Positions 63,885-64,000 of a stretch of DNA of 64,000 bases are shown here, piece by piece (position 1 is the stretch's first letter; each line of letters begins with the position of its first letter). Source of the stretch: Ariolimax columbianus (Eukaryota > Mollusca > Gastropoda > Stylommatophora > Arionidae); the NCBI GenBank assembly GCA_036924085.1, contig JAVGWX010000002.1:53727105-53791104 (forward strand), read 5' to 3'. The position numbers and the translations under genes are program-made. A model generated the notes under the pieces. It was not told the DNA's origin. It ran no database searches and saw only the letters and a program-made list of their open reading frames with translations.

Positions 63885-64000
63885 TGAAAAGGACCGGGCC
63901 AATGATGCAGGACATTGAATGTCTAGCTAAGAAAATAGGAATCTCAGTGGGAAGGCAATCCCACTATCCATAAAAGTTAGCTGAAATCTGATGTGTCGGG
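63885..64000 (+). repeat. SINE core fragment, cut by window end
   Basis: agtgggaaggcaatcccact and agctgaaatctgatgtgtcg match the core region of the SINE at 58,545. Confidence 0.5.

Overview
This window looks like intron- and repeat-rich animal DNA. There are no operons or ribosome binding sites, coding segments are short and bounded by GT/AG splice signals, and most of the sequence is decayed retrotransposons, SINEs, mariner copies and minisatellites. The mix (RNase H-bearing LINEs with GAA tails, CR1- and RTE-like LINEs, mariners, tRNA-headed SINEs) and the protein content suggest a lophotrochozoan, most likely a gastropod mollusc. That placement is an inference.

Two host genes can be supported, both on the minus strand. 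The first is a five-exon GT31 beta-1,3-galactosyltransferase-like gene running from 36,303 (start codon) down to 19,625 (stop). Every exon junction keeps the reading frame and the predicted protein is 371 aa: a type II Golgi enzyme with TDDDVW and EDVYVG motifs. The second is the 3' part of an alpha/beta hydrolase gene resembling isoprenylcysteine alpha-carbonyl methylesterase (ICME-like). It has three phase-compatible exons between 59,723 and 55,683. The exons with the nucleophile serine lie upstream, probably beyond the right edge.

Layout: 1-8.7 kb, SINE fragments and minisatellites. 8.7-10.5 kb, a mariner whose transposase contains a 30-bp tandem expansion. 10.5-18 kb, family-E repeats, CR1-like and RTE-like LINE remains, and a 52-bp array grown out of a reverse-transcriptase segment. 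18.2-19.1 kb, a candidate solo LTR. 19.6-36.3 kb, the galactosyltransferase gene, whose introns hold LINE, SINE, hAT-like and mariner insertions. 36.7-39.6 kb, an L1/Tx1-like LINE with ORF1 zinc knuckle, endonuclease and RT remnants. 39.6-53 kb, minisatellites, many SINE-A copies and several minus-strand LINE fragments. 53-55.5 kb, simple arrays and tRNA-like SINEs. 55.7-59.7 kb, the hydrolase gene. 60-64 kb, SINE pairs and two more arrays.

Provisional labels used here for interspersed families: SINE-A (about 350 bp, starts gggatcaagatgctgagcag, ends in GAA repeats), SINE-B (tRNA-like head, gtctcgaggt), SINE-C (tRNA-like head, poly(A) end), SINE-D and SINE-F (tRNA-like heads), family E (about 340-400 bp with a (CAA)n end and a 38-bp monomer near the other end), family G (about 230 bp). 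The most notable pattern is the repeated birth of minisatellites from mobile-element sequence: mariner HTH segment, RT segment, family-E monomer.
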